From: Terrirhizobium terrae
Lineage (GTDB): Bacteria; Pseudomonadota; Alphaproteobacteria; Rhizobiales; Rhizobiaceae
NCBI RefSeq assembly: GCF_030323265.1
Contig: NZ_CP104992.1
Coordinates: 1,773,501-1,837,500 of the forward strand
Length of the DNA stretch: 64,000 nucleotides
Direction of reading: 5' to 3'
The notes beneath the pieces were generated by a model. That model was not told where the DNA came from and searched no databases. It saw only the letters and a program-made list of their open reading frames with translations. How positions within the stretch are numbered: position 1 is the first letter of the stretch; every line of letters starts with the position of its first letter. Below, piece by piece: positions 48,860 to 59,339 of the stretch. The translations under genes were made by a program, and so were the position numbers.

Positions 48860-49948
48860 CTATCTCACATATCGATCGAGAATCTGGCGCATGGCTTCCG
48901 CCGCGCCGACGATGGATCTTTCTTCCGTCGCAAAATGCCGCGCCTGCTGCCCGAGGCGGGACCTGAGCGGTTCATCGGTCAGCAGGGATGCGATGGCTTC
49001 CGCGAAGGCGTCCCGGTCGCCTGCTGGCGTCAGCAGGCCCGTGCGATCGTGCTCCACGACCTCCGGCACGCCAGCAATGGCCTCGGCCACGACCGGCAAC
49101 CCCATGGCTTGGGCCTCCAGGTAGGCAAGACCATAGGCCTCGCCGTGACCCGGCCAAACGAAAACGGAGCCGCGTGAGAGCAGGTCCCCGACCGCATCCT
49201 CCGAAAGAGCGCCCAGCCATTCGATCCTGCCGGGACCGAACGATGCGAAGGCTGCCTCGACTTCCGGCCGGCATTCGCCATCGCCGCCGATCGACAGCGT
49301 CCAGGGCAGGTCGGCGATCAGCTTCAGGCTGTCGGCGAGCGCCTTGTAGCTGCTCAGCTTGTCGCCGGGCCGCATCATCGCGACGGTGACGAGGCGCATC
49401 GGCTCTGGTGAGCGGGAGCGCGCGCGATAGGGCGCACTGTCTATGAAGGGCTGGATCAGTTCGAGGCGGGCGCCAGATGCGGCGGCCTGCAGGCCATCCA
49501 GATCGCGACGGGTAAAACAGAGATTAACGGCCGCGGTTTCGAGACTTTGCAGCAGCATGTCCTGGGACTGCTGCCATGTGCCGATATTGCGGCGGGTGGA
49601 ATAGGACGCCTCGGCATTGATCAGCGGAATACCGAAACGCCGGGCCATCTTTGGCCCCAGCAGATCCGGTGCCTTGTAATAGGGATGATAGGTGAACCAG
49701 AGATCCGGCCTGCCCGAAACCTCGCTCTCCGCCGCGATGCGCTCGATTTCCTCATCTGCCGCAGTCATGTTTTCGATGAGCAGGCCATCCATGTCGGATG
49801 ATCGCATGAAGCTACGCATTTCCGATGCCACTGCGACATTATGGCCAAGCAGTCCAAGCGCCCTGATGATGAGCCGCGCCATCAGCCTGTCGCCCGAAGG
49901 GATGGGATGATTGGGGGACTTGAGAGGCGAATAGAACAGGATTTTCAT
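48860..49948 (-). CDS. GT4-type glycosyltransferase
   Basis: A GT-B transferase of 362 residues. ATG 49948 starts MKILFYSPLKSPNHPIPSGD; the nucleotide-sugar site is in RGSVFVWPGHGEAYGLAYLE and MGLPVVAEAIAGVPEVVEHD, typical of family 4. It precedes the deacetylase gene by four bases and may be co-transcribed with it. The frame extends 17 codons further upstream. Acceptor unknown. Confidence 0.87.
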   Translation of the reverse strand: MKILFYSPLKSPNHPIPSGDRLMARLIIRALGLLGHNVAVASEMRSFMRSSDMDGLLIENMTAADEEIERIAAESEVSGRPDLWFTYHPYYKAPDLLGPKMARRFGIPLINAEASYSTRRNIGTWQQSQDMLLQSLETAAVNLCFTRRDLDGLQAAASGARLELIQPFIDSAPYRARSRSPEPMRLVTVAMMRPGDKLSSYKALADSLKLIADLPWTLSIGGDGECRPEVEAAFASFGPGRIEWLGALSEDAVGDLLSRGSVFVWPGHGEAYGLAYLEAQAMGLPVVAEAIAGVPEVVEHDRTGLLTPAGDRDAFAEAIASLLTDEPLRSRLGQQARHFATEERSIVGAAEAMRQILDRYVR

Positions 49949-50055
49949 AGACCTGGCATCGTGCGGCGGGATCATGTCCCCGTGACCCACTCTTGACACG
50001 TCGGCGCTTCCATCACAACTGTCGCCTATTGCCTACCGCAAGGAACTCTCCCGCC

Positions 50056-51394
50056 ATGACCGATACCTCCCTTTCCTCCGCGCTTCAGGCGATGATCGAT
50101 GCACGCACGGCCAAGGCGGGCGTCGTGGGTCTCGGCTATGTCGGCCTGCCGCTCGCAATGGCCTTTGCAACGGCGGGATTTACGGTCACCGGTTTCGATA
50201 TCGATCCGTCGAAGATAGAGCACATCGAACGCCGCGAGAGCTATATCGAGGCGGTGCCGGAAGAGGTTCTCAAGGCTGAATGCGAGGCTGGCCGCTTTTC
50301 TGCGACCTGCGATTTCGATGCGCTGCGCGAGTGCGATATCATCGCAATCTGCGTGCCGACGCCACTCACCGCCCATCGCGACCCCGACCTGTCCTTCGTG
50401 GCGAAGACCGCCGAGGCGATCGCGAAAACCCTGCGGCCGGGCCAACTCATCGTGCTGGAATCGACCACCTATCCCGGCACGACCGACGAGATCGTCAAGC
50501 CGATCCTGGAGAAGACCGGCCTGAAATCCGGCGTCGATTTCTTCCTCGGCTATTCGCCGGAACGCGAAGACCCCGGTAATCGCCAGTTCCAGACTGCCAC
50601 CATCCCGAAGGTCGTTGCCGGCGACGGCGAGGCCGCCGCTTCCATGATGCAGGCTTTCTATGGCGCGACCGTCTCCTCCGTCGTACCGGTCTCGACCACG
50701 GCGACCGCTGAGGCCGTGAAGCTGACCGAAAACATCTTTCGCGCCGTCAACATCGCCCTCGTCAACGAGCTGAAGCTTGTCTACGACGCCATGGGCATCG
50801 ATGTATGGGAAGTCATCGACGCAGCCAAATCCAAGCCCTTCGGCTACATGCCCTTTATCCCGGCCCGGGTCTCGGTGGCCATTGCATCCCGATTGACCCC
50901 TTCTACCTGACCTGGAAGTCCCGCGAGTTCGAAGTGCCGACGCGATTCATCGAGCTGGCTGGCGAAATCAACACTGCCATGCCGCACCATATCGTCACGC
51001 GGTTGGCCGAGGCGCTCGACATTCGTTCCGGCAAGGCGCTTAGCCGCTCGAAAGTGCTGCTGATCGGGTTGGCCTACAAGAAGAACGTGCCGGATATCCG
51101 CGAAAGCCCTCGCTGAGGTTGATGGAACTGATCGAGCGTCGCGGCGGATCCGCCACCTATTTCGACCCCTACGTGCCGGAAATTCCATCGACGCGGGAAT
51201 ATGCCGAACTGAAGGGTCGACGCTCGCTCGCCTGGGATCTGGAAACGATCAGCTCTTTCGACGCGGTCGTGATCGCCACGGATCACGACAATGTCGACTA
51301 CGAGGCTATCGCCCGCGTCGCGCCCCTGATCGTCGATACCCGCAACGTCTTTGCCCGTAAGGGCATTGAATCCGATGCTATTGTCAAAGCCTGA
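50056..51394 (+). CDS. nucleotide-sugar dehydrogenase (UDP-GlcNAc/UDP-glucose 6-dehydrogenase type), two frameshifts
   Basis: About 446 residues after two repairs. The Rossmann motif is [20 protein letters not shown]; the [13 protein letters not shown] block is typical of the WbpA/TviB group. Repair of the GG at 50862-50863 gives the catalytic-Cys block [20 protein letters not shown]. Repair of the CCC at 51107-51109 gives [18 protein letters not shown]. The product would be a UDP-uronic acid. It heads a plus-strand unit with the methyltransferase gene 15 bp downstream. Confidence 0.88.
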
Positions 51395-51409
51395 GGAACC
51401 GGAAAAGTA

Positions 51410-51892
51410 ATGAGCCGTCTCGACACTTTCATTAGCCGTATGTCCGCCCAACGGGATATCCTGAACCACGTCGCCCACGATTTGGGATTGCCGCCTGAAG
51501 GTGCGATCCTGGAGGTAGGGCTTGGTAACGGTCGCACTTACAGCCATCTGCTGCAGCTTTTCCCTGATCGCCGCGTGGTCGCCTTTGACCGGGCTCTCAA
51601 CGCGCACCGCACCATCCTTCCGGAAGGCGAGGATTTCGTCCTCGGCGAGATCAGCGAGACCGGCAAGGGATTTGCCGGCGCCAATGCGGCATTGGTTCAC
51701 GCCGACATCGGCACTGGCTATCCCGACAGTGAGGCGATCATCAAGTCGTGGTTGCCGCAGATCGTGGCTGACATGCTTCGGCAAGGAGGTTACGCGGTCA
51801 GCGGATTACCTCTCGCGCACGCAAATCTCAGTGAGCTTCCCCGTCTGCCCACAGTCGAGGAAGGTCGCTACTTCATGTATCAGAAAATCTGA
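51410..51892 (+). CDS. class I SAM-dependent methyltransferase
   Basis: A 160-residue methyltransferase. Motif I is GAILEVGLGNGRTYSHLLQL, followed by VVAFDRALNAH and ALVHADIGTG. It is small and lacks an obvious extra substrate domain. It follows the nucleotide-sugar dehydrogenase gene by 15 bp, so it could modify a glycan precursor, but no substrate can be read from the sequence. Confidence 0.8.
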   Translation: MSRLDTFISRMSAQRDILNHVAHDLGLPPEGAILEVGLGNGRTYSHLLQLFPDRRVVAFDRALNAHRTILPEGEDFVLGEISETGKGFAGANAALVHADIGTGYPDSEAIIKSWLPQIVADMLRQGGYAVSGLPLAHANLSELPRLPTVEEGRYFMYQKI

Positions 51893-51899
51893 GCCTGAT

Positions 51900-51927
51900 G
51901 CGCCCTGTCAGGCCTTCTGCAGGGCGC
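51900..51927. terminator. hairpin at the convergent ends of the methyltransferase and CNB genes
   Basis: GCGCCCTG (51900-51907) pairs with CAGGGCGC (51920-51927) around a 12-nt loop. It overlaps the last codons of the minus-strand gene and lacks a T tail, so termination strength is uncertain. Confidence 0.4.
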
Positions 51928-52363
51928 GGACTTTGTCCAGTTCGGAGGATGTAAGGCGAAGTCGCTCCGCCAGCGCGCGGGTTACCTTCATGGTCATTCC
52001 GGGACAATCATCCATGATCCGGAACAGGTAATCCTTGTTGATCTTGAGAGCTTCCACCGGCGAAGCCGCCTGTACTGTGGAACTGCGAGGGCCGTCGCAC
52101 AGAATGGAAATGTCGCCCACGATCGAATTGGCGCCCCGCTCGCTGACCTTGACCGGGCCTTCCTGCGTGGTGACCATGAATTCCACTGTGCCGCTCAGAA
52201 TGAAGAAAGCGAAATCGCCACTCTCACCCTGATTGAAGAGGCGCTGACCGGCCTTGAACGACACGCGTTCCGACGCGAATGCGAGGAGCTTCAGCTTGCA
52301 CGTGTCGACTTCCGCAAAGTACGGAAGCTTCCGTAGCAGTTGGACTTCATCACATAGCAACAT
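51908..52363 (-). CDS. stand-alone cyclic-nucleotide-binding domain protein
   Basis: A 151-residue protein that is almost entirely one CNB beta-barrel: QRLFNQGESGDFAFFILSGT and a phosphate-binding cassette reading VGDISILCDGPRSSTVQA, where Asp replaces the usual Glu but the cyclic-phosphate Arg is kept. There is no helix-turn-helix, so it is not a Crp-type regulator. It follows the degenerate ABC gene by 37 bp on the same strand, suggesting it is a cNMP-responsive partner; that link is inference. Confidence 0.85.
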   Translation of the reverse strand: MLLCDEVQLLRKLPYFAEVDTCKLKLLAFASERVSFKAGQRLFNQGESGDFAFFILSGTVEFMVTTQEGPVKVSERGANSIVGDISILCDGPRSSTVQAASPVEALKINKDYLFRIMDDCPGMTMKVTRALAERLRLTSSELDKVRALQKA

Positions 52364-52400
52364 TGCTCTTACCGCCTTTCCTTTCCCGTCGGATCGATCG

Positions 52401-55123
52401 CTAAGCTACCAGAGCTTTGAAAGTACCGCTCTCCTGTTCGAGGGTCTCGTAAGACCCTTCTTCCAGTATAGCACCACTATCAAACATCACCACCCTATCA
52501 AACAAACGTGACAAAGAGATGTTTGACAAAACCCAGATCACCGCGGGATCATTCTCCTGTTGCCGCAGAAATGCAAGTACGTTTTGAACGATTTCTTCCT
52601 GTGCGTGTCGCTCAAGTCCCGGTAAAGGCTTGTTGAACACGTAGTAGTCTGAGCGGCGCAGCAACGCACGGGCCAAATTGAGCTTACGGCGCTGGATGGG
52701 CGTCAGGCGCCGCCCTCCTGCACCTATATCGTAGTCCAGCCCGGCTCTTACAAGCTGATCGCTGAAACCAAGCTCCTGGGACACCTTTGCCGCCAGAGCG
52801 CGCAGTTCGGCTACGCCGTCGGCGTTGCGATTGCTGAGCTTGCCGAACACGATGTTTTCCCGCAGCGTTGCAACCGACACATACCTGTCGGGATCATAGC
52901 GCTCGACGAGTTCGCGCAGATGCGAGGGCAGTTCCGTGTAGAAAAGCTCTCTCGCGCCGACGATTTTGTCCTGCAACTCGCTCGTCAGGATGCCGAGACG
53001 GAAACGAGGCTCGATATATTCGAGGGTCAGGCGGATGAATGCCTTGTCGGGATCCGAGAGGCGGAAATTGGCCGGCTTCGGCTCCGTCCGGCGTTGCAGC
53101 AGGCTTTGATAATAGGTGATGTCCTCGGCCGACAGCGATGTAACTTGCCGGAAGAACGGGTGGTCCGCCGGCAGACCGCCGAAGATCTCGACGAGGTTCT
53201 TTGCCACCGTTCTGCCGATTTCGATGAACGACCGCTGCAGGCCGACCTTGCGCAGTGCCGCGTAGAAATGTTCGCTGGAGAGGAGTTCGCTTTCCGGCGT
53301 CAGTGGCTCAAGGGTCGCGCCGAACAACAGGTTCTCGGCGACGGTCGCTTCCGCATTGTAGGCATTGGGCTCGAACGGGACGACGAGCGTTTCCATTCCC
53401 AGTTCCTGCATGCGCTCTCTCAAAGCGTGTCGCATTTCAACGACCCTCGCTGCGAATTTCGGATCTTCCTTCGGATTAATGGTTGAGTGGAGTGCAAGTT
53501 CCAAAATATCGTCTGTAAGTTGCACGACGTCCAACGCCGCGAGCAGGGACTTTTTCAGATCTTCCTTGGTTCCGCCGCCAAGCGCAGCGGAACTGTAGTC
53601 CACCCAGCTGGCGCGGATATCGAGATGGGGGTTGCCGGCCATCTTGGCCTCGCGGACCTCCCAGTTTCGCTGCCGCGCATCCTTGCCGGTATATTCGACC
53701 TTGTTCACCGGCGCATGCTTGAGGCCGTAGATAAGGTTGTCGAGCAGCGTGCCATGGAAGAAATAGCTGTCGGTCGAGACGTAGGAAATATGGCGCCCGG
53801 TGACGGATTCTGGAAGTTCCCGTATGTCGGTGTCGCCGAGACAAACGCGTCCGCTCGAAGGCCAGGTTACGCGGCCTAGGGCTTCCGCCATGGCCTCGGC
53901 GCCGCGACCGGTATGGTCGATCATGGCGACTGACTCGCCACGTTCCACCTTCATGGTCACGTGGTCGACAACCTTGGCGCCGCTATCGTCGTTGACTGAA
54001 ATCGCCGCAGCCTGCAGCACTTCGCCCTTGGGATGGGCGCTCTCTCGGGTGAGCGCATGCAGTCCGACCGGGATCATGTCCTCGATCTCGAAATTCTCGA
54101 CCACCTGTTCGTATTTGACCTGCACGTCCTGGCGCGCCTGGTCCCAGTCGATCAGTTCCTTCAGCGGCCCCGGAAGGTCCTTGTAGGCGTTGATCACGGC
54201 GACGAGCTGACCGACGTCGAGCGTGCCGCGCAGCGTCAGGTAACCACCGATGAGATAGAAAAGGAAGGGCGTCAGCTGCGACAGGAAGTTGTTGAGGAAC
54301 TTGACCAGGAATTTCCACTGATAGAGGTCGTAGCGGATGCGGAAGATCTCGCCGAGCCGGCTCGCCACGTCGGCGCGCTCGTAATTGGACGTATCATAGG
54401 CGTGAATGGTGCCGAGGCCTTCAACGACTTCGCTGACCTTGCCGGCGAGCCGGCGGGCGGTGATCTGCCGCTGGCGGCCGAGCTCGATCAGCCGGCGGCG
54501 CATCTTCGGGATAATGATCACCTGGATCGCCACCATGAAGGCGGCCACCATGCCGAGCCAGAAGTTCTGCAGGATGATGAACACGAGAGCTGCGAGCGCC
54601 TGGCCGCCAAGCAGTGCCGGCTGGACGAAGGCATCGCCGGTAAAGCCGCCGAACGGCTCCACCTCGTCCTTGACCATGCTGGCGATTTCTGCGCCGTTCA
54701 GGCTCTTTACATAGCGAGGCGGAAAGCGCAGGACGCGGTCGAAGAGCTCGAAGCGGATGCGTCGGAGCAGGCGTTCGCCGAGTCGACCCTTGTAGGTGTT
54801 GATGTAATACTTGAAGCCGCCATTGATGATGACCAGCAGCAGGAACACGCCGCTGAGGGCGACGAGCGTTTGCATACGGTCAAGCGGGAAGCCGTCAAAG
54901 GCCAGGGTCTGGTTGATCAGCGGAATGTTGAAGGAGAAGTCCAGAAAATTCTGGGTCGCATTCAGGTCTTCGAAGCCTTCACCCTGGATAGGGCCGTTGA
55001 TGATCTGCTTGGGCAGATCGAAGGCCAAGAAGTAAGGTATCATCGATAACGCTACGATGAAGAGAATCCAGCTCTGCTGGGGCGCGTATGCGTCCAGATG
55101 TAGCGTAGCAAAGTCTTCTGCAT
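52401..55123 (-). CDS. degenerate ABC transporter-like membrane protein, one frameshift near start
   Basis: About 907 residues after repair. The N-terminal ~330 residues are an ABC exporter membrane domain (e.g. LSGVFLLLVIINGGFKYYIN and FWLGMVAAFMVAIQVIIIPK). The ATPase part is unusual. Walker A reads MIDHTGRGAEAM (no Lys, ~401-412), the signature LTPIQRRKLNLARAL (~807), Walker B DYYVFNKPLPGLE (~826) and the H-loop VLSNISL with Asn for His. About 290 extra residues are inserted between the Q-loop region and the signature, with N-[LI]-x-[FY]-G elements at ~462, 597 and 756. ATP hydrolysis looks impossible. Adding one base to GGGG 55079-55082 links ATG 55123 to the rest. Confidence 0.85.
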
Positions 55124-55486
55124 TAGACCTTCACCAAAGCGACAGCGTTATCAACTCCGTGTCGGATAAGCTGCATCCGGCAATGTATAGCGCGTCTTAA
55201 CAGTTTTAACGAGTATTCTTGGTATCCGCAGTTCGCTTTCCTGCTTTTCTGGAAACGGAAGCTCGGTGAGCGTCTGCGTCAGACAGTCGATACGGCGCAG
55301 CTGCTCGCCAAATTTTCGGTAATCCCCTTGAGCCCCGGCGGCAACCACCCCTCGCAGCCTACCCGAGTCGCATGTATCGGCAACTTCGTGTCGAAGATGC
55401 GCCGGTTCAAGACAAGCGCTGAATTATTCCCCGCATGTTGCAGGTTCGCCCAGTCGGGATGCAATCGTAACTGATCAGGATTAGGA
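55124..55486. other. 363-bp gap with no supported gene
   Basis: Between the degenerate ABC gene and the SURF1-like gene. Short open frames exist on the minus strand, but none has a credible start, ribosome-binding site or protein-like composition. It must hold the promoter of the ABC gene; no clear motif was recognised. Confidence 0.5.
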
Positions 55487-56204
55487 TCAGGGGTCGCGGG
55501 TCAGCAGTCTCGGGATCATGGCCGCGAGCACCAGCGACATGATCGCCAGCGTGAACCAGGTCAAAGCGTAGACAAGGTGACTGTTGCGGAACTGGACGAC
55601 GGTCAGGCCGCCGACGGGCAGGCCGCCTGGATTGGCAGTTGCATCCGCATCGACAAAATAAGGAGCGGCATTGGAAATCCGCTTTTCTTCCGCGATTGCG
55701 ACGACATCGCGGGAATACCAATTGCCCTTGGCAGGGTCATTGCTGCGCAGAAAGGCGCCGCCCGGCTCGTTGAGGCGCAACAGGCCGCTGACGCTGACCT
55801 CACCGCCGATCTGGCCTTCAGTGCGCGTCTGCGGATCACGGCGGTCTTGCGGAACGAAGCCGCGATTAACGATGACGGTGACGCCATCCGCCTGCGTAAG
55901 GGGGTCAGAATCCAGAAGCCTGCGCCGCGTTCGGTTACCGCCTGAACCAGCGTTTCCCGGCTGTGATCGAATACGCCCTTGAGCGCGACATGCCGATACT
56001 CGATTTCGCTCGGCTGCAGCGAACTCCATTCTGCCTGCGCCGGCGGAGCAACGGCCTCCGCATGGACGCGTGCGTCAACGCGGGCAATCAGGTCCAGCTT
56101 CCAGAACAGCCGCTGTATCTGCCATGAGCCGAGCGCGATGAACACGAGCGCTGCAAAAGCAGAAAAGCCCGCAATGCGAGGTGCGATTTTGCGGGCTTTT
56201 CCAT
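55487..56204 (-). CDS. SURF1-type cytochrome oxidase assembly protein, two frameshifts
   Basis: About 239 residues after repair. An N-terminal helix (FSAFAALVFIALGSWQIQRL) is followed by FWKLDLIARVDARVHA, the periplasmic domain with VIVNRGFVPQDRRDP, and a C-terminal helix (VYALTWFTLAIMSLVLAAMI), the two-helix plan of SURF1. First repair: one A in GCAAAATCG (about 56178) makes ATG 56204 read MEKPAKIAPRIAG. Second: one C in the run 55898-55902. It follows cyoD on the same strand and probably assists the oxidase. Confidence 0.87.
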
Positions 56205-56270
56205 TGTCTATAGGCCTTGTCAGTTAGTTCGTTCGCCTCGGAGCCGCGATTGGCGCGGCCCCTGGCTGGC

Positions 56271-56672
56271 TTAAGGCATGTTCTTCATCATCTCGGGCGA
56301 CATCACCATCATGTTCGCATTCAGGTGATGCATGACCCAGAGCGAGCCGACCAGCGCGATGGCGACGATGACGATCGTGAAGATCAGTGCCATCATGGTC
56401 CAGCCGCCTTCCGAACGGGTGTTCATGTGAAGGAAGTAGATCATGTGAACGACGATCTGGACGACGCCGAGGATCATGATTGCGGCAACGGTCGCAACCT
56501 TGCTGTCGAGAACGTCACCCATGACCAGCCAGAACGGAATGGCCGTCAGGATTACCGACAGGACGAAACCTGTCACATAGCTCTTCAACGTGCCGTGGCC
56601 GGCTTCGTGACCATGGCTGTGGCCGTGATGCGCTTCGTGCGCATCTTCATGCGATGGGGTTTTAGCGGTCAT
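56271..56672 (-). CDS. cyoD: cytochrome o ubiquinol oxidase subunit IV
   Basis: A 133-residue subunit with three membrane helices ([60 protein letters not shown]). The N-terminal ~25 residues are unusually His-rich ([19 protein letters not shown]). ATG 56672 overlaps the cyoC stop. CyoD supports assembly of the haem/copper core. Confidence 0.93.
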   Translation of the reverse strand: MTAKTPSHEDAHEAHHGHSHGHEAGHGTLKSYVTGFVLSVILTAIPFWLVMGDVLDSKVATVAAIMILGVVQIVVHMIYFLHMNTRSEGGWTMMALIFTIVIVAIALVGSLWVMHHLNANMMVMSPEMMKNMP

Positions 56673-57289
56673 CCGACAACTCCCATGAGATAGACAACAG
56701 AGAAGACACCGATCCAGATGACGTCGAGGAAGTGCCAGAACATCGAAAGGCACATCAGGCGACGGCGGTTTTCCGGGATCAGGCCGTGCATCTTGACCTG
56801 CGCCATCAGAACGACGAGCCAGATGATGCCGAAGGTGACGTGCAGACCGTGGGTGCCGACCAGCGTGAAGAAGGCCGACAGGAAGGCCGAGCGCTGCGGC
56901 GTCGCGCCTTCGTGGATCAGGTGATAGAACTCATAGAGTTCGATACCCAGGAAGGCGAGGCCGAACAGGCCGGTGATCGCAAGCCAGAAGAGCGTTTCCG
57001 CCTTGGCGTTGCGTTCCATCTGCAGCATCGCGAGGCCGTAGGTGATCGACGAGAAGAGCAGCATCGCGGTGTTGATCGCAACGAGCTTCAGGTCGAACAG
57101 GTCAGCCGGCGAAGGGCCGGCCGCATAGTTGCGGCCGACGACGGCATAGGTGGCGAACAGCATTGCGAAGATAAGGCAGTCGCTCATCAGGTACAGCCAG
57201 AACCCGAGGTTCGTGCTGCTCTCTACGTGAGGCTCTTCATCGACGTAGAATTGCGGGTTTTCCGCGGTTTGGGCTTCAATCTTGCTCAT
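56669..57289 (-). CDS. cyoC: cytochrome o ubiquinol oxidase subunit III
   Basis: A 206-residue, five-helix subunit [23 protein letters not shown] and [20 protein letters not shown] are typical, as is the C-terminal [20 protein letters not shown]. It lies two bases after cyoB and overlaps cyoD. No terminal extension. Confidence 0.95.
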   Translation of the reverse strand: MSKIEAQTAENPQFYVDEEPHVESSTNLGFWLYLMSDCLIFAMLFATYAVVGRNYAAGPSPADLFDLKLVAINTAMLLFSSITYGLAMLQMERNAKAETLFWLAITGLFGLAFLGIELYEFYHLIHEGATPQRSAFLSAFFTLVGTHGLHVTFGIIWLVVLMAQVKMHGLIPENRRRLMCLSMFWHFLDVIWIGVFSVVYLMGVVG

Positions 57290-57291
57290 TG

Positions 57292-59295
57292 TTACACCTG
57301 CTTCGCCAGCAGTTCGGTGCGCCGGGTTTCCTCGGCTTCCACCGCATCCGCGGGAATGTAGTAGTCACGCTTGTAGTTGAAGGTGTGGCCGATCGCGACC
57401 GCCAGGATGGCGATGAACGACAGGGCTGCCAGCCACCACATGTACCAGATCAGACCGAAGGCGAGCGCGACGCTGAGACCCGAGATGATGACGCCGGTGC
57501 CGGTGTTCTTCGGCATGTGGATCGGCTTGTAGCCTCCCACCTTGCGGGCGTGACCGCGGTTCTTCATGTCGTACCAGCCGTCATGGTCGTAGACGATCGG
57601 CGTGAAGGCGAAGTTGTATTCCGGCGGCGGCGACGAGGTCGACCACTCCAGCGTACGGCCGTTCCACGGGTCGCCCGTCTCGTCCTTCAGCTGTTCGCGC
57701 TTGAAGTAGCTGACGACGAGCTGGATGATGAACGACGCAATACCGATCGCGATCATCCCGGCGCCACAGGCGGCGATGATGAACCAGATCTGCAGCGACG
57801 GATCTTCGAACTGCGACACGCGGCGGGTGACGCCCATCAGGCCGAGCACGTAGAGCGGCATGAAGGCGAAGTAGAAGCCGACGAACCAGAACCAGAAGCT
57901 CATCTTGCCCCAGAAAGGATCGAGCTTGTAGCCGAAGGCCTTCGGGAACCAGTAGGTGACGCCGGCCATCAGGCCGAACAGCACGCCGCCGATGATCACG
58001 TTGTGGAAGTGGGCGATCAGGAACAGCGAGTTGTGCAGCACGAAGTCGGCCGGCGGAACCGCCAGCATGACGCCGGTCATACCACCGATGACGAAGGTGA
58101 TCATGAAGCCGATCGTCCACAGCATCGGTACTTCGTAACGGATACGACCGCGATACATTGTGAACAGCCAGTTGAAGATCTTCGCCCCTGTCGGGATGGA
58201 GATGATCATCGTGGTGATGCCGAAGAAGGCATTGACCGAAGCGCCCGAGCCCATCGTGAAGAAGTGGTGCAGCCATACGAGGTACGACAGGACCATGATC
58301 ACACAGGTTGCGTAGACCATCGAGGCATAGCCGAACAGGCGTTTGCCGGAGAAGGTCGCGACGACTTCCGAGAAGATGCCGAATGCCGGCAGGATCAGGA
58401 TGTAGACTTCCGGGTGGCCCCAGATCCAGATCAGGTTCACGTACATCATCGGGTTGCCGCCGAGGTCGTTCGTGAAGAAGTTCGTGCCGACGTAACGGTC
58501 GAGCGACAGCAGCGCGAGCGTTGCGGTCAGGATCGGGAAGGTGGCGACGATCAGGATGTTGGTGCAGAGCGAGGTCCAGGTGAAGACAGGCATCTTCATG
58601 AAGGACATGCCGGGCGCGCGCATCTTAACGATCGTGGCAATCAGGTTGATGCCCGACAATGTCGTTCCCACACCCGCGACCTGCAGGCCCCAGATGTAAT
58701 AGTCGACACCGACGCCGGGGCTGTAGTCCGCGCCGGAAAGCGGCGGATAGGCGAGCCAGCCGGTCCGGGCGAATTCGCCGACGAAGAGCGAGATCATGAT
58801 GATGATCGCGCCGGCAGTCGTCATCCAGAACGAGAAGTTGTTCAGGAACGGGAAGGAAACGTCGCGCGCGCCGATCTGCAGCGGCACGACATAGTTCATG
58901 AAGCCGGTCACGAAAGGCATCGCGACGAAGAAGATCATGATCACGCCATGGGCGGTGAAGACCTGGTCGTAGTGATGCGGGTTGAGGTAACCCTCGTTGC
59001 CGTTGAAGGCGATGGCCTGCTGGATACGCATCATGATCGCGTCGGCAAAGCCGCGCAGCAGCATGATGATCGCCAGGATGATGTACATGATACCGATCTT
59101 CTTGTGATCGATACTGGTGATCCAGTCCTTCCAGAGCGGAACCCACCACTTCATGTAGGTGATGAGACCGAGCACGGCGATGCCGCCGAGCACGACGGCA
59201 CAGAAGGTCACGACCAGGATTGGCTCGTGATAGGGGAAGGACTCGAGTGTCAACCGACCGAAGATGAACTTCAGGAGGTCAGGATTGGAAAACAT
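57292..59295 (-). CDS. cyoB: cytochrome o ubiquinol oxidase subunit I
   Basis: A 667-residue, ~15-helix haem-copper oxidase subunit that reduces oxygen and pumps protons. [20 protein letters not shown] carries a haem-ligand His; [20 protein letters not shown] carries the Cu-B His and cross-linked Tyr; [13 protein letters not shown] the two further Cu-B His; and [20 protein letters not shown] the other haem ligands. Length fits CyoB. A very long open frame on the opposite strand is a shadow. Confidence 0.97.
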   Translation of the reverse strand: MFSNPDLLKFIFGRLTLESFPYHEPILVVTFCAVVLGGIAVLGLITYMKWWVPLWKDWITSIDHKKIGIMYIILAIIMLLRGFADAIMMRIQQAIAFNGNEGYLNPHHYDQVFTAHGVIMIFFVAMPFVTGFMNYVVPLQIGARDVSFPFLNNFSFWMTTAGAIIIMISLFVGEFARTGWLAYPPLSGADYSPGVGVDYYIWGLQVAGVGTTLSGINLIATIVKMRAPGMSFMKMPVFTWTSLCTNILIVATFPILTATLALLSLDRYVGTNFFTNDLGGNPMMYVNLIWIWGHPEVYILILPAFGIFSEVVATFSGKRLFGYASMVYATCVIMVLSYLVWLHHFFTMGSGASVNAFFGITTMIISIPTGAKIFNWLFTMYRGRIRYEVPMLWTIGFMITFVIGGMTGVMLAVPPADFVLHNSLFLIAHFHNVIIGGVLFGLMAGVTYWFPKAFGYKLDPFWGKMSFWFWFVGFYFAFMPLYVLGLMGVTRRVSQFEDPSLQIWFIIAACGAGMIAIGIASFIIQLVVSYFKREQLKDETGDPWNGRTLEWSTSSPPPEYNFAFTPIVYDHDGWYDMKNRGHARKVGGYKPIHMPKNTGTGVIISGLSVALAFGLIWYMWWLAALSFIAILAVAIGHTFNYKRDYYIPADAVEAEETRRTELLAKQV

Positions 59296-59339
59296 GGGAC
59301 AACCCGTTCATTGATGTCGTACGACGCAAAGCGCCAGGT

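Noticed and set aside
49993..51394. Nucleotide-sugar dehydrogenase as a genuine pseudogene
   Set aside because: Both breaks are one-base losses in GG/CCC runs and the restored protein keeps every motif, including the catalytic cysteine; this fits the window-wide error pattern.
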